Counted from the first letter of the stretch, positions 8,524-17,640 are shown. The stretch is DNA of 60,932 nucleotides from Fibrobacter sp. UBA1765 (GCA_002314675.1 DCGZ01000139.1:27268-88199), one strand, 5' to 3'. The notes: generated from the letters alone by a model not told the origin. Numbers and translations are program-made.

Positions 8524-8587
8524 TTTTAATTCAACCAGCCAACATATTTCCGCACTTTTTTTATAATACCTCTAGTTAGAGGTGTTT

Positions 8588-10339
8588 ATGGATAAAAAGT
8601 TCTTGTTCGTGCCTGCGCTCGCATTTTGCGCAGCCCAGGCTTTGGGATCTGTCTATTACGTTGCCGTTGACGGAAACGACAATGCGGCTGGTTCCAAGGA
8701 AAAGCCTTTCGCTTCTCTCAACAAGGCGAATGCCGTTGTGAAGGCGGGCGATACGGTCTGGGTTCGTGGGGGAGTCTACGACCTGAACGACACTGTTTAT
8801 GTCAAGCGTTACCAGATGACTGCCGGCATCCACTTGAACACCAGCGGCGAAAGCGACGACAAGCGCATTTATTATTTCGCATACCCTGGGGAGCGCCCGA
8901 TTTTTGACGGGGCGAATCTCCCTATCGGTCAAGCCTGCAGGCACAAGGGAACCATCGACAGCGTCATGACCACGTCTCCCATTGTGGTGGAGGCAAAATA
9001 CCTGCATCTGAAAGGTTTCGAAGTTCGCAACACCCCCATGAAGTGCAACTCCAATTCCGGAATTTTCCTTTATGCAAGTAAGCATATCATTCTGGAAGAA
9101 ATTGACAGCCATCACAATGCGGGCCCAGGCTTCTTTATTAACGATGGCGCTTCTAACGGCGGCGGCCACCTTGTCTTGAATTGCGATGCCCACGATAATT
9201 ACGACCCCACGGGCTGGCAGGGCGATGGCGAAAACGCTGACGGCTTTGGCGCCCATTACCAGGCACCGGGCGATGGCGATACCACGAAGTTCATCGGTTG
9301 CCGTTCCTGGTGGAACAGCGACGACGGCTTCGATTTCATCAACCAGGAATTTCCCGTGGTGCTGGAGAATTGCTACGCCATGGGTAACGGCTACGCCAAT
9401 TTTGGGCTCCACAATCCGCCAAACGGAAACGGTCACGGCATCAAGATGGGGCAAAGTACGCTAGGCGGTGGCCACCACATAATCAAGTACTGTGTCGCGT
9501 GGAAAAATAAGGCCTCCGGTTTTTACGCAAACTATACCGGGGCGGGCTGCACCTGGATCAACAACACCTCCTATATGAACGAGGACCGTTCCTTCAACAT
9601 GGCCTCCACAAGCTATGACGCCGAAGGAAATCGCACCGCCCCTGTAGTGCCATTGACTGGCGACAACGCCCACGTGTTGAAGAACAACATCGCGTTCCCC
9701 AATAAAAATTCCCAGATTGGGGAATGCTGGTACAAGACCGATACAGAAGACAAATACGTTCCCTGCACCGCGGGCGAAAACAACACCTGGAACTTGAAGC
9801 TGGATTTGACGGAAGACGACTTCATGAGTCTAGACGATCCCAGCCTGACGGTGACGGGTGAAGACCTCTCCAAGATTCCTGGAATTTTAGGCCCACGCAA
9901 TGCTGATGGCAGCATCCCTGATGTGGGTTTCTTGAAATTGAAGGACGGCAGCCGCGCCATCGACAAGGGCGAAGACGTAGGCCTGCCTTTTGTTGGTGCA
10001 GCTCCTGATCTGGGTGCCTATGAATTCGGAATAATCAAGTCTAGCAGCTCTGTTGCTTCCAGCAGTTCCGCAGATGGGTATTCCAGTTCCGTCGTGGAAC
10101 CAGTTAGCTCTTCCAGTTCTGAATACGGAACTACAGCAATCGTCGCGAAGCCTGAACTTTCTTTGCCAGCCGCAAACTCAGCCGCCATATTCGATTTGCA
10201 GGGTCGCTACCTTGGAACTTTGCAATTAGATCAGCAGCATGACAAGAGTATTGCCAGCATTCTGCGAGCAAAAATCAAAAACCCTGGCATCTACCTAATC
10301 CGTCAAGGAAATCGTTTGCAGAAAGTCTACGTGAAGTAG
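8588..10339 (+). CDS. Secreted PL9-like pectate lyase with sorting tail
   Basis: A 583-aa exported polysaccharide lyase, expected to cleave pectin backbones by beta-elimination. A signal peptide (MDKKFLFVPALAFCAAQALG) is followed by a right-handed beta-helix. The PL9 landmarks are NADGFGA, WWNSDDGFDF, LENCYAMGNGY and NGHGIKMG at about residues 215-285. A Ser-rich linker (SSSSVASSSS, PVSSSSS) near residues 480-515 leads to an 80-residue C-terminal domain with IFDLQGRYLGTL and a YLIRQGNRLQKVYVK ending, similar to secretion-sorting tails. An in-frame GTG at 8582 exists, but AGAGG at 8578-8582 fits ATG 8588. The arms ACCTCTA / TAGAGGT at 8568-8583 overlap this ribosome site and could hide it. Confidence 0.8.
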   Translation: MDKKFLFVPALAFCAAQALGSVYYVAVDGNDNAAGSKEKPFASLNKANAVVKAGDTVWVRGGVYDLNDTVYVKRYQMTAGIHLNTSGESDDKRIYYFAYPGERPIFDGANLPIGQACRHKGTIDSVMTTSPIVVEAKYLHLKGFEVRNTPMKCNSNSGIFLYASKHIILEEIDSHHNAGPGFFINDGASNGGGHLVLNCDAHDNYDPTGWQGDGENADGFGAHYQAPGDGDTTKFIGCRSWWNSDDGFDFINQEFPVVLENCYAMGNGYANFGLHNPPNGNGHGIKMGQSTLGGGHHIIKYCVAWKNKASGFYANYTGAGCTWINNTSYMNEDRSFNMASTSYDAEGNRTAPVVPLTGDNAHVLKNNIAFPNKNSQIGECWYKTDTEDKYVPCTAGENNTWNLKLDLTEDDFMSLDDPSLTVTGEDLSKIPGILGPRNADGSIPDVGFLKLKDGSRAIDKGEDVGLPFVGAAPDLGAYEFGIIKSSSSVASSSSADGYSSSVVEPVSSSSSEYGTTAIVAKPELSLPAANSAAIFDLQGRYLGTLQLDQQHDKSIASILRAKIKNPGIYLIRQGNRLQKVYVK

Positions 10340-10376
10340 TGATCTACTTCAAATCCGACGCAGACTTGGCCTAACG

Positions 10377-10410
10377 AAAAAAGCCGTGGAAGTTTTCCTT
10401 CCAGCGGCTT
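10377..10410 (-). terminator. guaA terminator
   Basis: On the minus strand a 12-bp stem with one bulged base (AAGCCG-TGGAAG on the plus strand pairing with CTTCCA-g-CGGCTT) is followed by TTTTTT. It lies 110 bases after the guaA stop. Between them, 10481-10502 is a further perfect 10-bp palindrome (GCAAATAAGT / ACTTATTTGC, 2-base spacer). Confidence 0.75.
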
Positions 10411-10521
10411 CGGGGCGCTATACTCGCCTTATTGACGCTTACGCCTGCGGCTCCAGCGTCTATGGCTACGCCTCGGCCATGCAAATAAGTAAACTTATTT
10501 GCACGGCACTCGGCTTGCACA

Positions 10522-12345
10522 TTACTCCCATTCAATGGTTCCTGGTGGCTTGTGTGTCACATCGTACCACAAACTGCCAGCACCTGCGACTTCAAATTTT
10601 CTCCAGAGTCCTGCGAGCATGCCCTGGTCAATTTCAGCAAAGTTTGCTGTCATTGCTTCGGAACTGTTCACTGGGCGCATCACGATGCAAGGCTTGCCTT
10701 CTGTGTGGAGCGGAACGCTCACAACAGGCATCTGCCAAATTTCTTCGTACAACTTGTTTTCCTGGAGGAACGTTGTGCAAATGTCGTCGAACTTGCGGAG
10801 CGTATCGAAGTTTTCGCGAGTTGCGTACTGTTCAACAAGTTCCGGGTCAACGTCTGCAACGCTACCGATCTGGTAGATTACGCGGTTGATTGCCTTGAAG
10901 CGGTTTGCAAGTTCTGTGGAAAACTTTTCGCATTGCTTCCAGGTAAGGCCCGGAGTTGTAATGAGGAACGGCTGTGCGTATGTACGTCCATCGCCCTGAA
11001 CGCCGACGCTCTTGATTGGGAGCATGCGACCTGCAATGCCGTTTGCCTTCAAGTAGTCGGCGAGTGTGCCGCCTTCTGAATCGCGAACATCTGCAAATGC
11101 AACCATGTCATTTGTCAAGACACCGTTGCTGCAAAGGAGGCGCACGCCAAGGCCTGGGCCCGGGAACGGGTGACGCCAAACGAGGTTGTGCGGAATTCCG
11201 AGTTCTTCGCCCAGTGCGCGGACTTCGTCCTTATAAAGGTCTGCGAGCGGTTCAAGCACAAGGCCCTTTTCCATAAGGTCAAGAACTTCCTGAACACGGT
11301 TGTGGTGGGTCTTGATCTTGTCGGCATTCTTTGTGCCGCCGCTTTCGATTGTATCTGGGTAGATTGTGCCCTGAGCCATCATCCATTCGTTTGGATCAAG
11401 GTCCAGCTTTGCCATTTCCTGGTCCTTGACAACAAGGAATTCCTTGCCGATGATTCCGCGCTTTGTTTCTGGTGCGGTAACGCCCTTGAGCTTTTCAAGG
11501 AAGTGTTCGCTAGCGTCGCGAATCTGGAGGTTGTTCATTCCCTCTGCCTTAAGGAAGTCCATAATCTTCTGGGACTCGCCAAGGCGCATCATGCCGTTGT
11601 CAACGTGCAAGCCGAGAACCTTTTCTGGGCCGAGCACGCGGTTCAAAAGAACGAATGCAACGGTGGAGTCCACGCCGCCAGAAACGAGCAAGAACACCTT
11701 GCGGTCCTTGACCTGCTCCTTGATGCGTTCCGTGATGAGCGGCAAGTAGCTCTTCATGTTCCAGGTCTTCTTTGCGCCTGTAATGTTCACGAAGTTTTCA
11801 AGCAGCTTCATGCCGAACTTACTGTGGGTAACTTCCGGGTGGAACTGGATGCCGTAAATCTTGCGTTCGTCGAAAGCGACTGCAGCGATTTCGCAGTCCT
11901 TGGTGCTTGCAACAATGCGGTAGCCTTCCGGGAGCTTTGTAACCTGGTCGCCGTGGCTCATCCACATCGGGCTTGCCTTCGGGAGGCCAGCAAGGATCGG
12001 GCAGCTTTCGTCGCCAACGATCAAGTCTGCAATGCCGTATTCCTTGACCTTACCCGGTTCCACATGGCCGCCCAACTGCTGGGCAATAAGCTGGTGACCG
12101 TAGCAAATGCCAAGCTTTGGCACTGGGAGGCTCAGAATTTCTGGATTGTATTCTGGAGCATCAGCTGCATAAACGCTGCTTGGACCACCGGAATAGATAA
12201 TTCCCTTTACGCCTTCCAATTCAGAAACGTCACAATTCGGGGAATGAATTTCTGTGAACACGCCCAAGCGACGGACGCGATTTGCAATCAAGTGTGCGTA
12301 TTGGCCGCCAAAGTCAAGAACGGCAATTGTATCGACATTTTTCAT
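10522..12345 (-). CDS. guaA: GMP synthase (glutamine-hydrolysing), long form
   Basis: Converts XMP to GMP with ATP and glutamine in the cytosol. The class I amidotransferase domain is residues 1-195, with Cys81 in GICYGHQ and the HPEVTHS His-Glu pair. The ATP pyrophosphatase loop LLVSGGVDST follows near 220, and the C-terminal dimer domain ends in PPGTIEWE as usual. At 607 residues it is some 80 longer than the usual bacterial enzyme (about 525). The extra sequence lies in the C-terminal third around LTNDMVAFADVRDSEGG to GLTWKQCEKFSTEL, reminiscent of the eukaryote-type enzyme's insertion. It is monocistronic, with terminators on both sides. Confidence 0.95.
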   Translation of the reverse strand: MKNVDTIAVLDFGGQYAHLIANRVRRLGVFTEIHSPNCDVSELEGVKGIIYSGGPSSVYAADAPEYNPEILSLPVPKLGICYGHQLIAQQLGGHVEPGKVKEYGIADLIVGDESCPILAGLPKASPMWMSHGDQVTKLPEGYRIVASTKDCEIAAVAFDERKIYGIQFHPEVTHSKFGMKLLENFVNITGAKKTWNMKSYLPLITERIKEQVKDRKVFLLVSGGVDSTVAFVLLNRVLGPEKVLGLHVDNGMMRLGESQKIMDFLKAEGMNNLQIRDASEHFLEKLKGVTAPETKRGIIGKEFLVVKDQEMAKLDLDPNEWMMAQGTIYPDTIESGGTKNADKIKTHHNRVQEVLDLMEKGLVLEPLADLYKDEVRALGEELGIPHNLVWRHPFPGPGLGVRLLCSNGVLTNDMVAFADVRDSEGGTLADYLKANGIAGRMLPIKSVGVQGDGRTYAQPFLITTPGLTWKQCEKFSTELANRFKAINRVIYQIGSVADVDPELVEQYATRENFDTLRKFDDICTTFLQENKLYEEIWQMPVVSVPLHTEGKPCIVMRPVNSSEAMTANFAEIDQGMLAGLWRKFEVAGAGSLWYDVTHKPPGTIEWE

Positions 12346-12451
12346 AAATTCAAAAATTCGCTACTTGCGATTGTTAAAGTACAATAAAAAAATAGAAATT
12401 TTTTGCCTAAAATTTTTTTGGTTTATATTAGTAGTGGTATTTGTGGGAATT

Positions 12452-12486
12452 AAAAAATGCCGCTTCCTTTGGGAAACGGCATTTTC
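12452..12486 (-). terminator. pepA terminator
   Basis: AAAATGCCG / CGGCATTTT stem with an inner TTCC / GGAA pairing, followed on the minus strand by TTTTTTAATT. It lies 20 bases past the pepA stop and upstream of guaA, so the two genes are separate units. Confidence 0.8.
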
Positions 12487-12504
12487 TTTGAACTGTGAAT
12501 TTGG

Positions 12505-13932
12505 CTACTTTGCCATGTTCCTTGCAAGCTCGATGAGAGTCCTTACGCCAACGCCTGTTGCGCCGTAATCATTGTACTTCCACTGCTTTGTAACAAATGC
12601 AGTGCCTGCAATATCCAAGTGAGCCCAGGTCGCACCTTCGGGAACGAATTCCTTGAGGAATAGTGCCGCAGAAATAGCGCCTGCCTCTGAGCCTGTGTTC
12701 TTGAGGTCTGCGAACTTGTCCTTGAGAGCGTCTGCGTATTCGTCTTCCAAAGGCATTTCCCAGAACTTTTCGCCAGTGGAGTCGCCTGCTTCCTTGATTT
12801 CATTTGCAAAGCCTTCGTCGTTGCAGAAGAATCCGGAAACTGCTGTGCCGAGGGCGCGAACCATTGCTCCAGTGAGTGTTGCAACGTCGACAATGTGTGT
12901 CGCCTTGCAAAGTCCGGCTTCTGCAAGGCCATCGGTAAGGATCAGGCGGCCTTCGGCATCGGTGTTGTCTACAAAGACAGTCTTGCCGTTCTTTGCAGTA
13001 AAGATGTCGCCTGGTAAAACTGCGTCTGGGCCAATGCGGTTTTCTGCAAGGCAAAGTACGGCTGTTACCTTGATAGGCAACTTGAGTTCTGCAATGGCGC
13101 AAATTGTATTGAGCGCTGCGGCAGCGCCACTCATGTCGCTTACCATTTCGAACATGGATTTAGGCTGTTTCAGGCAGAGGCCGCCACAGTCGAAGGTAAT
13201 GCCCTTGCCAACGATTGCAAGGTGAGTTCCCTTTTTGGCCTTTGCCGGGCTGTAGCTCAAGGTAACCATGTAGGGCTTTGTGTTGCTGCCCTTGCCTACA
13301 GTTACAAGGCCGTTAAAGCCTTCCTTTTTGAGTGCCTTTACGTCGCGAACCTTGACCGATACGCCTGCAATTTCTGCAAGAGCCTTTGCATGTTCCACAA
13401 AGTTTTCTGGAGTCAAGTCAGAACCCGGAGTGTTGACAAGGTTCTTCGTGTTTGAAACGTATGTGTGTTCAATGTCTGTAACTTCTGCAAGCTGCTTGTA
13501 GGCATCGATCTGCTCGTCGACAGCAATTTCAAATTCCACGTCAAAGTGTTCCGGCTTCTTTGACTTGTAGGCTTCAAAGTGGTAAGAGGCAAAGTGCAAG
13601 CCGTCAAGGATCGCCTTGAATTCTTCGGCGGTGCTTTCTGCAAGTGGAACGAACACCGGAGAAAGCTTCTTCTTTTCTGCAAGGCGTGCCATCTTGAATG
13701 CGGCAACGCGGAGCTGGTCCAGGTAGCCAATGCCACGGCCACCAAGGCTTGCACAAATGCAAGGGTGGAAAGTGTCGTTATTTACGCATGTAGAATCTGC
13801 GTTTAGGAGCTCGTCTACGTCTTCAGGGGATTCTGCGCCAAAGAGTGGTAGGTAGCCGTTTGCGTTCTTGCGGAAAAATGCGCCGTCCGCGACGGCCTTG
13901 CCGGTAAAACCGGAAACTATAGATATCTTCAT
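12505..13932 (-). CDS. pepA: Leucyl aminopeptidase (M17)
   Basis: A 475-aa cytosolic two-metal aminopeptidase that removes N-terminal residues from peptides. The M17 signature NTDAEGRLILTDGL is present at about residue 320, together with the metal and active-site segment GKGITFDCGGLCLKQ. The N-terminal 160 residues are the variable macro-like domain. Length is normal for the family. ATG 13932 begins MKISIVSGF. The upstream region, shared with the divergent TPR gene, holds repeated palindromes (13961-14180), so the two may share control. Confidence 0.92.
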   Translation of the reverse strand: MKISIVSGFTGKAVADGAFFRKNANGYLPLFGAESPEDVDELLNADSTCVNNDTFHPCICASLGGRGIGYLDQLRVAAFKMARLAEKKKLSPVFVPLAESTAEEFKAILDGLHFASYHFEAYKSKKPEHFDVEFEIAVDEQIDAYKQLAEVTDIEHTYVSNTKNLVNTPGSDLTPENFVEHAKALAEIAGVSVKVRDVKALKKEGFNGLVTVGKGSNTKPYMVTLSYSPAKAKKGTHLAIVGKGITFDCGGLCLKQPKSMFEMVSDMSGAAAALNTICAIAELKLPIKVTAVLCLAENRIGPDAVLPGDIFTAKNGKTVFVDNTDAEGRLILTDGLAEAGLCKATHIVDVATLTGAMVRALGTAVSGFFCNDEGFANEIKEAGDSTGEKFWEMPLEDEYADALKDKFADLKNTGSEAGAISAALFLKEFVPEGATWAHLDIAGTAFVTKQWKYNDYGATGVGVRTLIELARNMAK

Positions 13933-13960
13933 GGTTGATAATTTATAAAATATTGCATGT

Positions 13961-14117
13961 TTTGATTCAAATTTACGGTCTAAAGTGGCTTGAAGCCTCG
14001 TTTGGACCGTAAATTGTCTGCCGAAATGGCAAATTTTTGATTCAAAATAAGGAACAAAGAACTTTAAAAACTAAAAAATGCTGAATTTAATCATAAAATT
14101 TTGTGATTTGAGTCAAA
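13961..14117. promoter_or_regulatory. Three evenly spaced TTTGAnTCAAA palindromes
   Basis: Perfect 11-bp palindromes TTTGA-n-TCAAA stand at 13961-13971, 14036-14046 and 14107-14117. Centres are 75 and 71 bases apart, close to seven helical turns, so all would face the same side of the DNA. They lie between the divergent pepA and TPR-kinase genes and look like operator sites for a dimeric regulator able to loop DNA. The regulator is unknown. Confidence 0.5.
13972..14013. promoter_or_regulatory. Hairpin 1 with ACGGTCTAAA arms
   Basis: TTTACGGTCTAAA pairs with TTTGGACCGTAAA (13 bp with one G-T pair). Inside it GGCT-tga-AGCC can form a second short stem. It abuts the first TTTGATTCAAA palindrome. 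There is no T-run, so it is not a plain terminator. Confidence 0.6.
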
Positions 14118-14140
14118 TTTTGTCGCGCGGAGTGATGGGG

Positions 14141-14180
14141 TTACGGTCTAAATGGCGATAAAACCCTGTATAGACCGTAA
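14141..14180. promoter_or_regulatory. Hairpin 2 with the same arms
   Basis: TTACGGTCTA (14141-14150) pairs perfectly with TAGACCGTAA (14171-14180) around a 20-base loop, 38 bases before the TPR gene. The arms match those of the hairpin at 13972-14013, so arms of the two can also pair with each other. Confidence 0.6.
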
Positions 14181-14218
14181 AATGTCCTTTTGAAGAATAA
14201 AAAAGCTATTTTGAAAGC

Positions 14219-14929
14219 ATGGTTTTCAAAAGCGCACTCCTAAGAACTCTGTCGCTCGCCTTTGTGGCGTCCTTTGTGCTTTTGATATTGGATGCTTGCT
14301 CCAATGACATGGAGCGCGGGGAACAGGCCCTAGAAATCGGCGACTACGCCCGTGCGCAAAAGAGCTTTGCCAGGGTCCTTGACAAGAATCCTAAAGATTT
14401 TGAAGCCCGCTATGGTAGCGCCCTCGCGCATTATGGCATCGCCGAAGAAGAAGAACGCGCTGGCCGTTCCAATGCGTTACTTTGGAGAAATTCCTACGAA
14501 GAATTCCGAATCCTTTGGCATGTAGATTCTTCTGAAACTGTTCGGCCCATGTATTCGAATTGCTTGTTTTACTTGGCTCGTGCAACACTTGCAGAAAATC
14601 CGCGTGCAGACGTAATGAACTTGCTAGCTCAGTCTGTTAAGCTTGACCCGACAAACTACTTTAGCTTGAACTTGCAAGCGTTGCTTTACGAATCGCTTGG
14701 CTATAAAAAGCGCTCCGAAGAAACATTCATCTACATTGTTACAAAGTTCCCGAAATTTGCAGAAGCATACTTCAACCTTGGCAACATGTACTGGAAGCGT
14801 GGCGATATCGAAGATGCTTGGGACATTTGGTCCATGGGGCTTGAAAATGTTCCGCAGAACGATGATCTGCTTTACTGGACTGCCGTTGCCGAAGATTCGT
14901 TGAAAGCGCGTGCGAACGGAGATCACTAG
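14219..14929 (+). CDS. TPR-repeat lipoprotein
   Basis: A 236-aa protein with a hydrophobic signal and lipobox LDAC (Cys at about residue 27), hence a probable lipid-anchored envelope protein. From residue 35 it consists of tetratricopeptide helices: GEQALEIGDYARAQKSFARV then LDKNPKDFEARYGSAL, and FPKFAEAYFNLGNMYWKRGD then IEDAWDIWSMGL. Such repeats bind partner proteins. Its stop TAG overlaps the GTG start of the next gene (TAGTG), implying coupled translation and joint function with the kinase-like protein. It is probably the envelope end of a signalling chain that includes the sigma-54 activator downstream; that link is inference. Confidence 0.75.
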   Translation: MVFKSALLRTLSLAFVASFVLLILDACSNDMERGEQALEIGDYARAQKSFARVLDKNPKDFEARYGSALAHYGIAEEEERAGRSNALLWRNSYEEFRILWHVDSSETVRPMYSNCLFYLARATLAENPRADVMNLLAQSVKLDPTNYFSLNLQALLYESLGYKKRSEETFIYIVTKFPKFAEAYFNLGNMYWKRGDIEDAWDIWSMGLENVPQNDDLLYWTAVAEDSLKARANGDH

Positions 14930-16026
14930 TGCTGATAGATCGAGTTAAATCTGTGAGAACCTTGCCAAAGGGTGCATCAGAAACCTTGCTCTTTGCCGAT
15001 TTGTTTAAGCACCCGTATTGCTCATTAAAGTTTCAAAAGGATGATTTCTCGGGAATAGAAAAATCACTGTTCCTTGCACTTAAAAAAAAGACAAAGGGCT
15101 TGCCTTATGTAGAGGAGTTCGGCATAAGGGGCAAGTCGCATTATGTGCTTACGGAATGGGTTCACGGAGTGAATGCAAGTAAGCTTGAATTCTCGATTCC
15201 GATCGCTCTTCAAGTTTTGCGTGGCGTTGTCACGGCGCTAATTTCTTTGCGCAAGCTTGGCTTTTCGCATGGTGACTTGTCGCCTGCAAACGTTCTGGTT
15301 GCATCTACCGGTGAGCCGGTTCTTATAGACATGTGCTTGAACGGCCTTGGTGCTGTACCGTATGCAGCCCCGGAACGTTTTGAAGGTAGAATGGCTTCTG
15401 AAAAGTCAGATATCTATGCACTTGGGATTTTGCTTTACCGAATGATTACGGGTAAACTGCCTCTTGAAAATGCTGATTATGCTGCGCAAGAAGAATTTGC
15501 ATGTAATATTGATTCCTTTGAAGCTTCAAAGAGCCTGCTAAGCCTTGGAACCTTGGATTATTCGGAACTTTTTGCGCTTGAATCCATTTGGAAGGGAACC
15601 TTGTGCGCAGACCCGGAAGACCGCTTTGAAGACTTGGAAGAGCTTGATGAAAACCTGGAAATAGCCCTTGGTAAACTTTCGATAAGCGCAATTGATTTGC
15701 AAATAAAGTTTGAATCTTGGCTGGATTTGGTCCGTCAAAAAATCGATGCCGAAGAAAAGTCCATACTGGCGCTCCCAGAACAAAAAATAAAAGAGAATCC
15801 TTTTAAGAAACGGGCAAGGATTGCTGTATGTTTAACGATTTGGTTTATTGCGCTTGTCGCTTTTATTGCAATCGCGTTAAGTGCAAATGAACGTTCAAGC
15901 GTTGCTGAAACTGGCTCGGCAATGTTAAAAAAGTCCCGTAGCGAGCTTGTAAACGACCGGAACGCTCCACTTGATTCCGGTAAAATATCCAAGGAAACTC
16001 TAGAAGGTTTACCAAAGCCGGAATAG
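14929..16026 (+). CDS. Hanks-type Ser/Thr kinase-like membrane protein, degenerate
   Basis: A 365-aa protein. Kinase landmarks: a possible ATP-anchoring Lys34 in CSLKF, the catalytic loop HGDLSPAN (114-121; Asp116 and Asn121 present), Asp134 in VLIDMC where DFG is expected, APE at 147-149, and SDIYALGILLYRMITG at 160-175. There is no recognisable glycine-rich loop, and the DFG Phe-Gly is replaced by Met-Cys, so activity is uncertain. Residues 298-319 form a transmembrane helix, leaving a 45-residue Ser/Lys-rich tail outside. The GTG start overlaps the stop of the TPR lipoprotein. A sigma-54 activator gene follows 134 bases on, so this may relay an envelope signal to it. Confidence 0.75.
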   Translation: MLIDRVKSVRTLPKGASETLLFADLFKHPYCSLKFQKDDFSGIEKSLFLALKKKTKGLPYVEEFGIRGKSHYVLTEWVHGVNASKLEFSIPIALQVLRGVVTALISLRKLGFSHGDLSPANVLVASTGEPVLIDMCLNGLGAVPYAAPERFEGRMASEKSDIYALGILLYRMITGKLPLENADYAAQEEFACNIDSFEASKSLLSLGTLDYSELFALESIWKGTLCADPEDRFEDLEELDENLEIALGKLSISAIDLQIKFESWLDLVRQKIDAEEKSILALPEQKIKENPFKKRARIAVCLTIWFIALVAFIAIALSANERSSVAETGSAMLKKSRSELVNDRNAPLDSGKISKETLEGLPKPE

Positions 16027-16160
16027 CAAAAAATGAGCCTTTTTGTTCCGCTTCGGGGTGAAAGTTCTCGTTTGCTTCCGTTTCTTTTTTCTCAAAAATC
16101 TGCAAAAAGGCTTTTAAAACTGAAAAAAGCTATATTCACTAAAAACAGGAATAGGCTTTT

Positions 16161-17615
16161 ATGCACGCAGAAACCAAGATAACTACAGAAGCTTTATTGA
16201 ATGCCGTATCTAAATTGCTAGATGCTACTGACCCGGCAGAACTCTTGCCTAAAATTATCGAGGCCGCTTCACAGGTATTGAAATCGGATGCAGCTGTTCT
16301 GCATATTCCAGGCGATAATCCTGTTGAACTTGCGATCCCTTCAAAGATTTCCATATCGGAATCTGCGGTTAAACGTGCAAAAATGGAACGCAGCGTTTTA
16401 CTTTGGAACCGCCCGGAAGACCCTGAAGAAGACTTGTCGCATTCCATTGTACAAAACCGCTTGACGAGCATTCTCGTGGCTCCGTTTAGAACGCCGCAGT
16501 CAGAAGACGGCTTTTTGTATTTGCAGCGTGCAGCCCGTACTGATGCCTTTGGCGAAGATGATCGAGAGGTCTTTGAAAAGTTCGTGCATGTTTGCGAAAT
16601 GATTGCCTTTGCCGCTGGCGACCGTGCTCGGGACAAGGAAACTCTTGCCGTGTTGCAGGGCTGGAAAAAGAAGGGAAAGATTCTTTTTGCTTCCGAAGGT
16701 ATGCAGCGTGCCGTGGATATGGCGGAAAAGCTTGCGACACTCCCGTTCCCCGTGATTTTGCGCGGCGAAACCGGAACCGGCAAGGAAGCGTTTGCTCGAT
16801 ACATTCATCAGGCTGGCCCGCGTGCCGATCACCCTTTTGTAGCCATTAACTGTGGCGCAATTCCTGAATCGCTTATTGAAAATATTTTGTTTGGCCATGT
16901 AAAGGGCTCCTTTACTGGTGCTATCGAAAACCGCAAGGGCATTTTTGAAGAAGCCGAAGGCGGTACTGTTTTCCTTGATGAAATCGGCGAGCTGCCCTAT
17001 TCTATGCAAGTGCGTCTTTTGCGCGTGTTGCAAGAAAAGCACATTACGCGTGTTGGCGACACCAAGGAAATCCCAGTGAATGTTCGCGTGATTTCTGCTA
17101 CCCATGTAGACTTGGAAGAGGCTGTTAAACGTGGAAAATTCCGTGAAGACCTGTTCTTTAGAATCCAGGTGATGGCCTTGGATATTCCTGCCTTGCGTGA
17201 CCGTGGTCAAGATGTCGTGTTCCTGGCCGATGAATTCTTGAAGCGCTACAGCGCGGAATTTGGCCGTGAAAAGCACCGCCTGTCGCGTGCTGCAGAAAAG
17301 GCTTTGCTTGCATACCATTGGCCGGGCAATGTTCGTGAACTTGAAAACCGCGTGCAAAAGGCTTTTGTTACAGCATCTCGCGGCATAGTTTCTCCAGAAG
17401 ATCTTGGCCTTGCCGATTTGCAAAAGGAACTGATGGGCTCTCCGCGTACATTAAAGGAAGCGCGCGACGCAGTGGACCGCGAATGCATTGATGTTGCCTT
17501 GAAGACTTCTAACGCAAACTTGACCCTGGCTGCATCGATGCTCGGCATTGACCGTAAGGTTTTGCGCGAGGTAATGGAACGCCTTGGTATCAAAAAAGAA
17601 GATTACAAGCATTAA
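16161..17615 (+). CDS. Sigma-54-dependent activator with GAF sensor domain
   Basis: A 484-aa bacterial enhancer-binding protein that remodels sigma-54 RNA polymerase using ATP. Residues 15-160 resemble a GAF domain. The AAA+ core follows, with Walker A GETGTGKE at 202-209, the sigma-54 contact loop GSFTGA (Ser replaces the usual second-position Ala) and Walker B VFLDEIGELP. The Fis-type helix-turn-helix NLTLAASMLGIDRKVLREVM ends the protein. It lacks a receiver domain, so it is not a classical response regulator. The Hanks kinase upstream is a candidate input. A stretch just ahead (CTATATTCAC near 16130) may be a promoter of its own. Confidence 0.9.
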   Translation: MHAETKITTEALLNAVSKLLDATDPAELLPKIIEAASQVLKSDAAVLHIPGDNPVELAIPSKISISESAVKRAKMERSVLLWNRPEDPEEDLSHSIVQNRLTSILVAPFRTPQSEDGFLYLQRAARTDAFGEDDREVFEKFVHVCEMIAFAAGDRARDKETLAVLQGWKKKGKILFASEGMQRAVDMAEKLATLPFPVILRGETGTGKEAFARYIHQAGPRADHPFVAINCGAIPESLIENILFGHVKGSFTGAIENRKGIFEEAEGGTVFLDEIGELPYSMQVRLLRVLQEKHITRVGDTKEIPVNVRVISATHVDLEEAVKRGKFREDLFFRIQVMALDIPALRDRGQDVVFLADEFLKRYSAEFGREKHRLSRAAEKALLAYHWPGNVRELENRVQKAFVTASRGIVSPEDLGLADLQKELMGSPRTLKEARDAVDRECIDVALKTSNANLTLAASMLGIDRKVLREVMERLGIKKEDYKH

Positions 17616-17640
17616 AAAATTAATTACTACATTTTAATGC

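Noticed and set aside
11170..12387. 405-codon plus-strand frame
   Set aside because: Antisense to guaA, which has complete catalytic motifs.
14025..14050. Sigma-54 promoter (TGGCAAATTTTTGA) before the TPR gene
   Set aside because: The spacing between the GG and the would-be GC element is off by one and the GC is absent.
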